From Kluyveromyces lactis (taxonomy: Eukaryota; Ascomycota; Saccharomycetes; Saccharomycetales; Saccharomycetaceae), in the NCBI RefSeq assembly GCF_000002515.2, contig NC_006042.1:186001-250000 (forward strand): a stretch of 64,000 nucleotides of DNA, given 5' to 3'. A program made the translations under genes and the position numbers. Below, in pieces: positions 37,998-48,900 of this stretch. Within the stretch, counting starts at the first letter, position 1, and every line of letters begins with the position of its first letter. The notes under the pieces are model-generated. The model had not been told where the DNA came from and searched no databases. It worked only from the letters and a program-made list of their open reading frames with translations.

Positions 37998-38023
37998 AAA
38001 AAAAAAAAAAAAAAAAAAAAAAA
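37998..38023. repeat. 26-nt poly(A) tract in POP5 promoter
   Basis: An uninterrupted run of 26 A residues lies 160 bp upstream of the POP5 ATG. Long poly(dA:dT) tracts exclude nucleosomes in yeast promoters. The exact length is likely to vary between strains or reads. Confidence 0.85.
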
Positions 38024-38184
38024 GAGAGATGCTTCACATTACAAGATTTAGAGTTATGATGGAGATCAACTGTGAAGGAATCAAGATTTTGATAAAGGAC
38101 GGTTGTGCAACAACGTTTATTCGGGGGTTTCATCCTACTATTAATAAAACTTGCTGTCATAATAGGCAAAATAGAAGAAATCCA

Positions 38185-38673
38185 ATGGTTCGTTTAAAGA
38201 GCAGATACATTCTTTTCGAAGTACTATATCCAGATGTAGATGATGAGTACGAAACAGTGCCAGATATAACCAAGAAGGACATTTTAACCACGCATCACAA
38301 AGTATCACCAAATACTATCAGTCCGAGAAATATTTTGCAGGAACTACGAAAACAATTACAGGTGAATTTCGGGGACTATGGCTTGGGAAAGGCTACGGCT
38401 TTGTTACAGATCAAATACTTTTCGAATAGAACATCAACCGGTATAATACGATGTGGCCATGATGACCATCAGTACGTAATAATGGCACTTGCTTTGATGA
38501 ACCAGATTGAATCTGTTGGGCCCATCATAATGAATCCAATAAAAGTTAGCGGAACTATTAAAAAAGTTGAGTTATTTGCTATCAGAAGAAGTCACCGTTT
38601 GAACCGAATACTTCTGACAGATGATAGGAATGATGAGTTTTCTTCAATCACTGACGATGAAAATAATGACTGA
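38185..38673 (+). CDS. POP5: RNase P/MRP subunit Pop5
   Basis: The 162-aa protein starts MVRLKSRYILFEVLYPD and contains LLQIKYFSNRTSTGIIRC and NPIKVSGTIKKVELFA, all characteristic of Pop5 (S. cerevisiae ~173 aa). Pop5 is a core protein subunit of RNase P and RNase MRP and contacts the catalytic RNA. The frame is open upstream to 38029 with other ATGs, but family similarity begins only at ATG 38185. Together with POP4 at 12132, the window carries two subunits of the same enzyme. POP5-PRP45-GIP4 order and strands match YAL033W-YAL032C-YAL031C. Confidence 0.96.
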   Translation: MVRLKSRYILFEVLYPDVDDEYETVPDITKKDILTTHHKVSPNTISPRNILQELRKQLQVNFGDYGLGKATALLQIKYFSNRTSTGIIRCGHDDHQYVIMALALMNQIESVGPIIMNPIKVSGTIKKVELFAIRRSHRLNRILLTDDRNDEFSSITDDENND

Positions 38674-38748
38674 TTCGCTGATTTCATTCAATTAGTAGTG
38701 CTTGAATATTATTACATACAATTATATCAGTATATCGGTATCGCACAA

Positions 38749-40041
38749 TTAAGAAGTATGAGGCTTCTTACGCACTTGAAGACCGTATTCTCTGGCATGC
38801 TCGTTATCTTCCTCATTCTGTTCCGCATTTTTGCCATCATCAGCAGCGGAGAACTCTACCGGTCCAGTTCTTCCTTTCTTATTTGAGAGTCGATCAACAA
38901 TATCTTCGTTTTCTAAGTTAGAACCAGTAGTTGGCCTGTAAATGTTGTCAATCTGGCTATTATTGAACAATGGATGGTCGAAAATTTGATTTGAAGATGA
39001 TGCCACAGATGATGCCGCTTTCTTGAACAAGCGGGAATCGTACTGAAGATCTGGGGTCTCGGTGGCTTTTGCAGCATTTAAAACAACTTTATCAGAAACA
39101 TCTCTTCCTTGTTGGTACGCCAATCGTCTTAACTTTTCTGCTGTGCTCATTTTATTCGACCGTTCCAATTCGCGTTCTGCTCTCCTACGTTGATTACGCT
39201 CCATTTCCCTAACATAATGATCTTCATTTTCGTACTGTCGCCTATTTTCCCTATCCTGTCTAGCACGTTCAGCTAAGTGACGTAACCTTTGTTCTTTTTT
39301 TAAAGTTTCTTCCTTCTCTAACTCCTTGTACGCCTCTTGCTTAATGTTGATTCTCTGTCTTGCTTCTCTTTCTGCTTCGTCTAGTGCCTCAGATAGCAGA
39401 AGGAAATTGTCCTTCTTATCATTATCTGGGCAGTCCGTCTTTATTGATTCAATAGCAACTCTATTATCCAAAGAAATAGCAAATCCGTTAGGATTCTTCC
39501 AGTTCGAAATGGCGGATGGAATTCTCCATTTATCAAGCTCTTCCTTTGTAGGTTTAATACTAGGGTCATCCGACTTATGAAGTATAGGCGCCTGAATTTC
39601 TTCCGATGGTACAACGACCTTCCTTTTCCTGTGTGTTACCGGTTGTAAAGGATCCTTCTTATGTTCTATTACTTTAACTGAACGTTGAGTACCAGATTTT
39701 ACAGAGCTTATTGCTTCTCTTTTTACGATGTCCTTGTTCGCAATAGACGATAATTGTAGAGAGCTCTTTTTCGTTAGCAGCGAGTCTAGAAACGCCTTAG
39801 TCTTTACATATGTTTGATTAATCTGTGATGTCGATGGGAACGGTGCCTCTAGTGATATATCACGTTGTCTAAGAGGTACAAAGTCAGATATTGAGGCCAC
39901 TGGTAGATTCTCCGGTCGTAGCTTGTCTAATATTATTGTATCCTTTATGTTTTCCTTAGATTGTCTAGAAAATGCTGAAGACTCGGAGACTTCTGAGTTT
40001 TGCGGACTCGGTAGCAATGAGCTGAGTGTCCTGAATGACAT
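38749..40041 (-). CDS. PRP45: Splicing factor Prp45 (SNW/SKIP family)
   Basis: The 430-aa protein carries the SNW-family core KWRIPSAISNWKNPNGFAIS (compare SNWKNxxG), followed by a highly charged helical region (ERARQDRENRRQYENEDHY) and the conserved LRRLAYQQGRDVSDKVVLNA and PDLQYDSRLF. Prp45 is a component of the Prp19-associated (NTC/NTR) spliceosome that works with Prp22 in the second step. S. cerevisiae Prp45 is ~379 aa. The frame extends to a TTG at 40089; the first ATG, 40041, is used as start. It is convergent with POP5 with a 75-bp gap. Confidence 0.94.
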   Translation of the reverse strand: MSFRTLSSLLPSPQNSEVSESSAFSRQSKENIKDTIILDKLRPENLPVASISDFVPLRQRDISLEAPFPSTSQINQTYVKTKAFLDSLLTKKSSLQLSSIANKDIVKREAISSVKSGTQRSVKVIEHKKDPLQPVTHRKRKVVVPSEEIQAPILHKSDDPSIKPTKEELDKWRIPSAISNWKNPNGFAISLDNRVAIESIKTDCPDNDKKDNFLLLSEALDEAEREARQRINIKQEAYKELEKEETLKKEQRLRHLAERARQDRENRRQYENEDHYVREMERNQRRRAERELERSNKMSTAEKLRRLAYQQGRDVSDKVVLNAAKATETPDLQYDSRLFKKAASSVASSSNQIFDHPLFNNSQIDNIYRPTTGSNLENEDIVDRLSNKKGRTGPVEFSAADDGKNAEQNEEDNEHAREYGLQVRKKPHTS

Positions 40042-40224
40042 GTCAGACCGTTCTAGTGGTGTTATAACAGGTTTGTTCCTATGTTTCAAGCCTTACCTAC
40101 TTTACTTTATAAATTATGGGAATGTTCAATAGTTAAATATTTTCTCTAAATTTCAAATACATTGTTAAAAGTTGATATTATAATGGAAATAAGTTCACTG
40201 CAAATAGAAATTAAAAGATTCTTT

Positions 40225-42498
40225 CTATTTAAACAGTTTATCCTTGATTTTACCCACTATTTTAGTATCCGCCCCTTGACCTGATGAGTACATGCTGTCA
40301 AAACCGAACTTTTTATCAGAACCTTGGTCTCTGGAGATCAAACTTGTGCGAAATGCAAGACCCTCTTGAGTTGTTCTGAATTTTTGAAGTGAGTGCTGTG
40401 CAGGTGGAGGTGGATAATGCAACACGGCAGGCTTCTTGTACCATCCGCGTCTTTTAGGCTCAGGGTTTTCATCTTGTGACATAGGCGGAACCCCTATAAA
40501 TCTCACCTTTTTCACAATACCTTCAACTTCGCTGTCGTTGTTTGAAGACGACTGATTGTCATCGGCAACAGAAACTATGATCTTAGGAGTTTCACTACCT
40601 TCTGGAGATAACACTTCCTGAGAGACGATTAGAGTATCATCGTCCAGCTTCAGATCGTGGAATTTCTCATTGATGTCATCTTCGTCTACTTCATTTAGCT
40701 TCAATATGTTCACTTTGTTCCTCTGTTTTACGGAATTCTGCCGTGACACAGTTGGAGAAGGTGATTTTGATCTTATAGAATTATTCAGCTTTGTTGGTGT
40801 TAGTCTTGGGCCTCTTTTCTCATTTAACGAGAGTAATGCTTTTGAATATGCATTCTGTACAATTCTTTGTGTATTCAGAGAACCTGATTGAAGAGAATTG
40901 GATCTCATACCATTCCGAGCAGTGGAAGTATCTTCAAGACTTGATACTGATTGCAATGATGACGATCTGTTTCTTGTTCTGACTGATCTGGTCTTTTTAG
41001 CCGATATATTAGACTTCGCATCAGTGAAAGGTATTGGTGATGATGGGGACCTTGATTCTTCTGACCGCGAAACTGAAGATGTCCGGCTCAGTCTTAAAGG
41101 CGATAAAATATTTGGAGAAACGTTTAATGAGGAAGAATTTGAAGTTATGGAAGATGAAGATGATGTGTTTTTTTGTGAAAGACTGGAATTCTTTTTTTCC
41201 TCCCTTTGTCTTTCTTGTTCCTTTATTTTTTCGTTGTATGCTAGTTCATCTACAGCTAACTTTTCCTCCGCCATCTTTGCCATCTCATCGATGTTCATAT
41301 CGTCATATTTGCTGGCTTTCATGTTATCTGATATACTTTTCCATTGGGTGCTAAACGAATCAACGAGTTTAGCAGCTTTCCGTAACATCTGCGTAGATTT
41401 TAACAACAATCTTTGATATGCTGATGAGATGTTGTTAAACTGAACTTGATAAACAGTATTCTGGTTTCCATATGACTTAAAGGCCTCTATAAGATCTTTT
41501 TCAAGTTCCTGTGTGAAGCAAAACGTTTCTAACTCTTCCAATAGCTCAGAATATTCGTGTAGATTCTTTGAATGCAATTTGGTAGTGTTATCATGGAAGT
41601 GATGTTTATTTGGAATGTAAATTTGTCTCAATACAGCCCGTATCACATCGATGAGACATTTTGCTCTAAGAGATGCAGCATACATCCTATGCAAAGTAAA
41701 CTGCCAGTATGGCAATTGGATGAGAACATTATTCGAGAAAACGCCCTTTGTTCGGCTGAATTTCATTATACTAGTGTAATATGATCGTATAGGGGGTATG
41801 CACTTATCATTGAGGTTAGACCTGAATTTCTCTAAGATTGGTAAAGCCAAAGCAAAGAAGGCAGAGCTGCTTGTATCGGTTGATCTATTCCTAATATTAA
41901 CAAGTAAGTCAAGTCCGAATGCTAACTCGTTTGGTGAAAGAAGATCGTTTAGCGCATCTTCGTTGAAGATAGTTGTCCTTCCAGATAGGTCTGTAGGTCT
42001 GTTTGAGTTCCTTTCCATGGTCAGTTGCCTAATTCTTGCTTGGTATATCTGAAGTGAATCTTCTGCTACTCGTTGTAACGTGGTAAGTAATTGCGATTGT
42101 AATTCTTTGTTGTAGAATTTACTGACGAACAAGACAGAGTCTTCTTCCACCGGTACAAGGTCAACCTCTAGTTTGAGAGAAGTGGTGCTCAATGGCAGAT
42201 TTGTAGCATTGGCTTTACATGATCTAAATTGTGAGAGTAGTTCGATCCTTTTTTCTATGGCCGCAGATACATTAAATTGAAACCCTGAACCAAGAGCTAT
42301 CACGATGTTTGACAAGGGGATAAGATTCTCATTACTCTTCATTGACAAATTCCTAAGCAACACTTTACAGACGTGAACCAGTTGCTCGAGTTTCCGTATC
42401 GATGATGTATATTGTATGCATTTTATATCTGTAAAATCCAAATACACACTACCCTTTTCCATAGATGAGGAAGCACTAGCTGCCGCCTTCGCCAGCAT
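40225..42498 (-). CDS. GIP4: Glc7 (PP1)-interacting cytoplasmic protein Gip4
   Basis: The 757-aa protein has a helical N-terminal two thirds, including LLVNIRNRSTDTSSSAFFA and ELLEELETFCFTQELEKDL, and a Ser-rich disordered C-terminal third. The PP1-docking RVxF motif is KKVRFIG (residues ~675), followed by EPKRRGWYKKPAVLHYPPPP. S. cerevisiae Gip4 (~760 aa) binds the phosphatase catalytic subunit Glc7 and affects chromosome segregation. Length, docking motif and its place next to PRP45 (as YAL031C-YAL032C) support the call. Confidence 0.9.
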   Translation of the reverse strand: MLAKAAASASSSMEKGSVYLDFTDIKCIQYTSSIRKLEQLVHVCKVLLRNLSMKSNENLIPLSNIVIALGSGFQFNVSAAIEKRIELLSQFRSCKANATNLPLSTTSLKLEVDLVPVEEDSVLFVSKFYNKELQSQLLTTLQRVAEDSLQIYQARIRQLTMERNSNRPTDLSGRTTIFNEDALNDLLSPNELAFGLDLLVNIRNRSTDTSSSAFFALALPILEKFRSNLNDKCIPPIRSYYTSIMKFSRTKGVFSNNVLIQLPYWQFTLHRMYAASLRAKCLIDVIRAVLRQIYIPNKHHFHDNTTKLHSKNLHEYSELLEELETFCFTQELEKDLIEAFKSYGNQNTVYQVQFNNISSAYQRLLLKSTQMLRKAAKLVDSFSTQWKSISDNMKASKYDDMNIDEMAKMAEEKLAVDELAYNEKIKEQERQREEKKNSSLSQKNTSSSSSITSNSSSLNVSPNILSPLRLSRTSSVSRSEESRSPSSPIPFTDAKSNISAKKTRSVRTRNRSSSLQSVSSLEDTSTARNGMRSNSLQSGSLNTQRIVQNAYSKALLSLNEKRGPRLTPTKLNNSIRSKSPSPTVSRQNSVKQRNKVNILKLNEVDEDDINEKFHDLKLDDDTLIVSQEVLSPEGSETPKIIVSVADDNQSSSNNDSEVEGIVKKVRFIGVPPMSQDENPEPKRRGWYKKPAVLHYPPPPAQHSLQKFRTTQEGLAFRTSLISRDQGSDKKFGFDSMYSSGQGADTKIVGKIKDKLFK

Positions 42499-42858
42499 AA
42501 TTGGAAAAAAACGTAATTATTGCAGTTCTCGATGGTCCCAAAGTAGATATACCTTCTGATAAGTCAGCGAATGGTGTATATTTGCTTCAATTGCAGCCAA
42601 GTCTTGCCGAGTACGATGTCTCTTTTCAGTTGGGCGAATTTTAAGAAACCTTTTTATTTTTTTTTTTGACGTTGCAGAAGATACCAACCAGATGGACAGA
42701 GATGTATCAAGAATTCGCAAATAGGTAATCATAAAACTCATGATATTTGTATCACAAGTAAAGTTATTGCTTTAATCTATAAAAATGTTTAAAAAATAGA
42801 GATAACTTGCTTGCGATCAGGAAATTATCTATTTACAGGATGTGGCTATACGGATTTT
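42499..42858. other. GIP4-MRS2 intergenic region
   Basis: A 360-bp spacer between tandem minus-strand genes. It includes a T-rich block at about 42650-42667. No gene or RNA was recognised. Confidence 0.4.
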
Positions 42859-44187
42859 TCACTTCTTGTCGTCATCTACTAACCATTTCCAGATCATGTC
42901 TCTCTTTGATCCATCTTTGTACAATACTTCACGTCCAGACCATAACACCCTTGCACTCGTTAACCACCTATCCCAGAATGTAGGTATTTCTTTGTCTAGA
43001 GCTAACTTAGCATTTGCCAAATGCTTTTTATTGTTAGCACCGGTATGATTATTCAATAGTGTCAATTTTGTGACTGACCTTAGAGCTCTCATATTTGTGA
43101 TAGTTACAACTGCTGCAGCTGCTACTGACAGTCCAACTACACTGGCAAATCCCCAGTTTGAATCTTCGATGAAGTTTTTCAAATTCATCCCATAAAATGC
43201 CGGAACAAGTGTGGCCACCGTAAAACCTAACGTATAAACAGTAACTTTCAATTCGAATAGCAACAATGAGTTCCGGTTGGCATCTAGAATAATATTGACA
43301 ATTTCCTCGGTAGATTTGATATCTTGAATGAGAGATTCGGATTGTTGCACATATTCGTCACACTGTTTGTAATATGTCTCTAAGAGCATTTCAAGGTCCG
43401 AATGGTCGTCAGCATCTGGATGCTTCTTCTCGCTGAGGTACATTCCGGCCAAATCCTCATCTGACTCTAGAAGTTCGTCTAAAAGGTCACGTAGTAAGAC
43501 ACTCTTCTGGGCAAAAGCAGTCAAAGTTTTGGATTTGATCAAAAGATCTCTAAGCTTGTCTCGGTCAATCTGATTCTCCAAATCGTTCAATATCATCCCA
43601 CAAACAGAATGATGATACTTGTATTCCGTTTCCAAACAGGTCATCACGTTTATGAGTATTGATTCGAGGGCTCTATGTTCATAATTTTCCTGGTATGAGA
43701 CAGATTTCCCTTGGTAATTGATATTCCTTTGAGATAGTTTTGATTCCAAGTCATACATTAACACACCAAGTTTTATGGCGGCGTCAGGATTTGTAGTATC
43801 AAACACGAAAACTTTATCTTTCTGTATCATTGCTTTTATATGTAACACATTCACCAAAATGCACTTAGGTTTGATGACAAACGAAGGTATTACATCTATT
43901 GTACTCGAGTCAATCTTCCTCAAATCTCTTGGATATAACCCATATTTCTGTAAGAACTCCCATTTCGGGAATTTATGAGATACAGCAGTCACGTCACCTT
44001 TCTCGTTGAAAATGGTACATGATACGTAAGATTCATGAGGCGTCACAGGTTTCACCAAGAAAGGATGCTGTGTTGAAGCGATTGGTTTGATGAGTTTTGT
44101 CGTCGAGTTCCATCGAAGTTGTGATCGGACGGCTTTAGAAGAGTGTCGAAGTTGGATTTGAAGCCCTTTTCCAAAACGGAAATACAT
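42859..44187 (-). CDS. MRS2: Mitochondrial inner-membrane Mg2+ channel Mrs2 (CorA family)
   Basis: The 442-aa protein has a basic N-terminal presequence (FRFGKGLQIQLRHSSKAVRS), a CorA/Mrs2 matrix domain with FPKWEFLQKYGLYPRDLRKI and KVFVFDTTNPDAA, then two membrane helices with the selectivity motif YGMNLKNF and a short loop containing EDSNWGF. The helix YYKQCDEYVQQSESLIQDIK just before TM1 is nearly identical to S. cerevisiae Mrs2. The C-terminus KRDMIWKWLVDDDKK matches Mrs2 better than its paralogue Lpe10/Mfm1. Mrs2 carries Mg2+ into the matrix and is needed for group II intron splicing. Order ALA1...MRS2-VMA4 agrees with YOR335C-YOR334W-YOR332W. Confidence 0.95.
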   Translation of the reverse strand: MYFRFGKGLQIQLRHSSKAVRSQLRWNSTTKLIKPIASTQHPFLVKPVTPHESYVSCTIFNEKGDVTAVSHKFPKWEFLQKYGLYPRDLRKIDSSTIDVIPSFVIKPKCILVNVLHIKAMIQKDKVFVFDTTNPDAAIKLGVLMYDLESKLSQRNINYQGKSVSYQENYEHRALESILINVMTCLETEYKYHHSVCGMILNDLENQIDRDKLRDLLIKSKTLTAFAQKSVLLRDLLDELLESDEDLAGMYLSEKKHPDADDHSDLEMLLETYYKQCDEYVQQSESLIQDIKSTEEIVNIILDANRNSLLLFELKVTVYTLGFTVATLVPAFYGMNLKNFIEDSNWGFASVVGLSVAAAAVVTITNMRALRSVTKLTLLNNHTGANNKKHLANAKLALDKEIPTFWDRWLTSARVLWSGREVLYKDGSKRDMIWKWLVDDDKK

Positions 44188-44612
44188 AAGAGATAGTTAT
44201 GTCAGCTTGATATTCTATGCTAAAGCTCCCAGTTGAACCTCAGTTTTCAAGCGGTATTCTTAGATCTATGCTGAACTTTTTTGTTTCAACAGATACTTGT
44301 GTGCAATGAAAGTGTTTGCACAATTTTGTCAATATATAGAAATTAGCGAACGTACATTGCAAATAGAAATCAAAGGGCCACAAGTGAACTGCAACACGGA
44401 AAGACAGCCATATATCCAATATACCTAGTCTTCCAGCACCGTGTGAGTTCTCCTAATATTAAATCGAAATTATCCATCTTTTAATTGCATTATTTATCTA
44501 TTATGTCGTCTGTTATATAAGAAGTGAGTCCGATGAATCACGATAGCCTTATTTTAAATCAGAGGAACATCGTAATAAGGTCAATCTTGCTTCTTTATTG
44601 AAACTTATGTGA
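44188..44612. other. MRS2 upstream / VMA4 downstream region
   Basis: A 425-bp AT-rich gap between tandem minus-strand genes. TATATTGACAAAAT-like sequence (minus TATA candidates near 44325-44335) is present. No further gene was seen. Confidence 0.35.
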
Positions 44613-45302
44613 TCAATCGAAGAACTTTCTGGTCTTAGATGGGCCGAACAATTCTAGTCTGATAGCAGGTAACGATTCTTCACTTAACAACTTCAATCTT
44701 TCTTCCAAAGTGTTATCGACTTCAATTCTCCCGTTTCCGTTGGAAACAATGACACCACCAGCAATGTCTTTGTTCAAATAGGAGCTGGAAAGCTCGATCT
44801 TAATGGGCTTGCCAGTTTTTTCCTCGTATTCCTTAGCCACATCATCTACTAAAGATTCGATGATTTCCACGTCCGTTTCTCTAACCTTGATGATAGCACT
44901 TGGTTCAAGCAATTTCAACAAGGATTCCAGGACTAAAGAATGCAAAACTGGCTTGTATTCCTCCTTCTTAGAAGAAATCTGCTTTAATTCAGCCTTGGTC
45001 TTCTCGAAGATGCTATCCAACACTTCTTCTCTTGTTCCCAACACTTTCAATCTCATCTTATTGGCGATAGTGGACTTCACAATCTGTTGTTTCAAAGCAG
45101 CCTTCTTCATTCTAGAAGCAATGTTATTGTCAATGGCACTGGTCTCGTTGCGTACAAGACCAGTTTTCTCAATTTCATACTCCTGTTGAGCTTTCAATTC
45201 AATTTCTCTGGCCTTTTCCTCAGCTTCCTTCTTGATGAAAGCTTGCATCTTTTGCAATTCATCGTTCACCTGATTAGGTGATAGCGCAGTAATCGTGGAC
45301 AT
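44613..45302 (-). CDS. VMA4: V-ATPase V1 subunit E (Vma4)
   Basis: The 229-aa protein is V-ATPase subunit E, a peripheral-stalk (stator) subunit. It has the long N-terminal helix [20 protein letters not shown], followed by [20 protein letters not shown], and a globular C-terminal domain with [20 protein letters not shown] and LEERLKLL. S. cerevisiae Vma4 is ~233 aa. It pairs with subunit G to join V1 and Vo at the vacuole. The divergent promoter shared with MIP1 has Reb1 and CACGTG sites. Confidence 0.97.
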   Translation of the reverse strand: MSTITALSPNQVNDELQKMQAFIKKEAEEKAREIELKAQQEYEIEKTGLVRNETSAIDNNIASRMKKAALKQQIVKSTIANKMRLKVLGTREEVLDSIFEKTKAELKQISSKKEEYKPVLHSLVLESLLKLLEPSAIIKVRETDVEIIESLVDDVAKEYEEKTGKPIKIELSSSYLNKDIAGGVIVSNGNGRIEVDNTLEERLKLLSEESLPAIRLELFGPSKTRKFFD

Positions 45303-45490
45303 TGTTGGTTATATATGTATCTTGATCACCTAGACTAACTCACAGAGTTGTTATCACTGGGGACTACACCTTCAATGACCTGACGGACTTGTTTCTATCC
45401 ACTTGATAACAGTAGAAACGTTCTTATGTTCCTCGTATTATAATTGAACTTATCTTGGTAGAAAATAGCCTAAAGGGGTGATCGACTATA

Positions 45491-45516
45491 TTACCCGGAT
45501 GGTTAGGTATCACGTG
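45491..45516. promoter_or_regulatory. Reb1 and CACGTG sites in VMA4/MIP1 divergent promoter
   Basis: TTACCCGG (45491-45498) is the Reb1 consensus and TCACGTGG follows (CACGTG 45511-45516). They lie ~190-215 bp from VMA4 and ~400 bp from MIP1. General regulatory factors of this type keep divergent promoters open. The remaining part of the 617-bp gap (45303-45919) shows no gene. Confidence 0.55.
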
Positions 45517-45919
45517 GTAAGTTATTCTGACCCACATCCATAAATAGGTTACTGTCGAGGGGCAGATACTGCCAATTGGTATCATGTCTTACATGGATGG
45601 CTTTCGTCTCTGATACGCATAATGGTCTGCAGTTTGGATTAGCCTGTGTGTCTCTTTTACCGGTCTTATGCTTGATATTACCGATATATGTGACGATTTC
45701 TGAATATTTACAGGCTATTTGAGAACAAAAACAGTAAACAACAACGCTGAATTACAAGATGTGCTGGACCGAACAAGAGGAATAAGAGACCATTTATAGG
45801 GATTAAACCCTAAATATCATCGAACTTTAAAGGTACGAAGCTATTTCTCAGATTCATAACTTCCAATTGAGTCAAGGTTTGGCGCCTTTGAATTGTCAAG
45901 AAAGGCATTATAATAAAGG

Positions 45920-48900
45920 ATGAGATATTCAATTCGTTTATTGCAGAAAGGTGCTGGAAGCATAAGGAGGGTACGATACTTCCATAGATCTGCTATAGTA
46001 AAGGTGGAGGAAGTTGAAAAACCACGTATCAATCCGGTAGGCATTCAGTACTTGTCGAATAGTCTACACGAACAAATTTTCCCGAGCAAAGACAAGTATA
46101 ACAAGTTCTTTACTGAAGAGGAGAAACAAGAGCTCATCAATCTGTCGAAGACATTCTTGAGGAACCATGATCTATTGGGGAAGCCAACGAATATCTCCGA
46201 TCCAATTAGTTTCGAATTACCGAAGTTACAAGGTCGCATATTGGACGAGCATTTCCAAAAATTGGGGCATTTTGCATCGGAGCCATACAAGAGTATGTGT
46301 GACAATAAATTCAAAAATATTGTACCGAGGCCAAAGAAGTGGTTGCGGGAGAGAGGGTGGTACAGATATGAACCAGGTAAGGAACCAGAAAAAGTGCCTT
46401 ATCCACTTGAAGATACTTTAGTATTTGATGTGGAAGTATTGTACAAGATTTCACATTTTCCAACGTTAGCAGTGGCATTATCAGATAAGGCATGGTACCT
46501 GTGGTGCTCGCCCTTTATGTGTGATGGTGAAGGTAGTGACAATTTCAAACATTTAATTCCAATGAATACTTTGGAAAGGCCAAAACTTATTGTAGGCCAT
46601 AACGTTGGTTACGATAGATCAAAAGTACTTGAAGAGTACAATTTCACTCCTTCAAAGGCATATTTTATAGATACCATGTCATTACACGTTGCATCCTCCG
46701 GGATGTGTTCAAGACAGCGACCTACTTACATGAAAAAGCTCAAAAGAGATGAAGAAGTTGCACAACTCAATGCAGAGAATGATGATTTGCCTCCTATAGC
46801 AGATGTTGATGAGGATAGTCCATGGATAAATAAATCATCAGCTAATTCCTTGAAGGATGTCGCAAGATTCCATTGTAATATTAAGATGTCCAAAGAGGCT
46901 CGTGAATCGTTCGCAACTTTAGACAAATTTGAGATTATAAATAATTTCGATTCCATGGTAGAGTACTGTGCATTTGATGTAGAAGCCACTAGCAAAGTTT
47001 TCGATGAAGTTTTCCCGAAGTTCTTGCAGAAATGCCCTCATCCAGTTTCATTTGGGGCGCTTAGGTTCTTATCGACGTCTATCTTGCCAACAAGAGTTGG
47101 CAAGTGGGAAAAATATCTGAATTCTTCAGAGACATTGTTTCAGGATAATAAAGCCAAGATCGAAGACAAGATTGTCAAAATCGTTGAGGATACTCTACAG
47201 CTTAAAAACCAAACCGAACTAATTAAAAATGATCCATGGCTTAAACAATTGGACTGGACGGCGGTACCAGTAAAATATACCAAATCAGGTGAAATCCGTA
47301 AGAACCAGAAACTACCGGGGTATCCAGAATGGTATCGATCGTTATTTCCGAGTAAATCGACAACCAGGCCTCAGATTACAATAAGGACAAGGCAAGTTCC
47401 GTTATTTTTCAAGTTAACTTGGGAAGACTGTCCTGTAGTATATACAAACTCACAAGGCTGGTGTTTCCGATGTGACAATTCCCGGGTGGAAGAAATTTTG
47501 GCTAAAAACTACGTTAAAGCAGTGGAAGTTGATGATTACCATGAGGAAGATACGACTCTTTTCAAGATCCCCCATCCAAATGGACCGGAATTCAATTGTA
47601 GTACATTATTATCGAAACCTTTCATGCATTACTTTGAAAAAGGTGTTCTAAAATCCCAATCTAAACTTGCTCATGATGCTTTACAGATAAATGCATCAGG
47701 TGCTTACTGGATGTCTGCGAGAGAGAGAATCATGTCTCAACACGTAGTCTCCGTTAATGATTTTAAGTCTGAATTCAACGCAAAGACTCCTTTTGATAAA
47801 GACCTTGATGTTGGAATAATTTTGCCAAAACTTGTACCCATGGGGACGGTCACTAGAAGATCTGTTGAGAACACATGGTTAACTGCATCAAATGCCAAAA
47901 AAAATAGAATTGGCTCAGAGTTGAAATGTAACGTCGAGGCTCCTCCTGGATATACCTTCGTCGGGGCAGATGTTGATAGTGAAGAACTATGGATTGCTTC
48001 TTTGGTTGGTGATTCTATTTTTGATATACATGGTGCCACTGCGATTGGATGGATGTGTCTTGAAGGGACCAAGTCACTAGGCACAGATTTGCATTCTAAA
48101 ACAGCTCACATTTTGGGATGCTCACGTGACGAAGCTAAGATCTTCAACTATGGTAGGATATATGGCGCTGGAGTTAAATTTGCTGCACAATTATTGAAGA
48201 AATTTAACCCAATGCTTTCAGAGGATGAAGCTAAGAAAACTGCTGAAAGGCTTTATGAGAACACTAAAGGTAAAAAACAACGCTCAACCATTTTCAAAAC
48301 ATTTTGGTACGGTGGATCGGAATCCATCTTATTTAACAAACTAGAAAGTATTGCCGAACAAGATGAACCTAAAACACCAGTTCTTGGAGCTGGGATCACT
48401 TATTCTTTAATGAAGAAAAACTTGGGGAAGGACACCTTCTTACCTTCCAGAATCAATTGGGTTATTCAATCATCTGGTGTTGATTATTTGCATATATTAT
48501 GTTGCTCCATGAACTATTTGATAGAAAAGTATTCGATTGATGCAAGATTGATGATCTCAATTCATGATGAAATTAGATACATAGTATCTGAAAAGGACAA
48601 GTACAGAATAACTTTAGCTTTACAAATATCGAATTTGTGGACACGTTCATATTTCAGTGAGCAAATGTGTATCAACGATTTGCCCCAGAATTGTGCATTC
48701 TTTTCTGCTGTTGATGTTGATAGAGTTATGAGAAAAGAGGTTGACATGGACTGTATCACACCATCGAACCCAAATGCTATACCACACGGTGAATCACTTG
48801 GAATTCTTGATATCCTTAAAATCACCAATGGATACTTAGGCGAACCGACGGATGCTGTGGATGTTTCTCAATTTCCGTATAGGCATCGTGAGTCCGTTTT

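Noticed and set aside
37837-38169. 110-codon minus-strand frame upstream of POP5
   Set aside because: It owes its length partly to the poly(A) tract read as poly-Phe; no supporting similarity.
40898-41416. 172-codon plus-strand frame opposite GIP4
   Set aside because: It is antisense to the Ser-rich part of GIP4, low complexity and without family features.
45500-45920. Centromere candidate (CACGTG as CDE I)
   Set aside because: No ~160-bp very AT-rich block followed by a CDE III core with CCGAA was found near any CACGTG site in the window.
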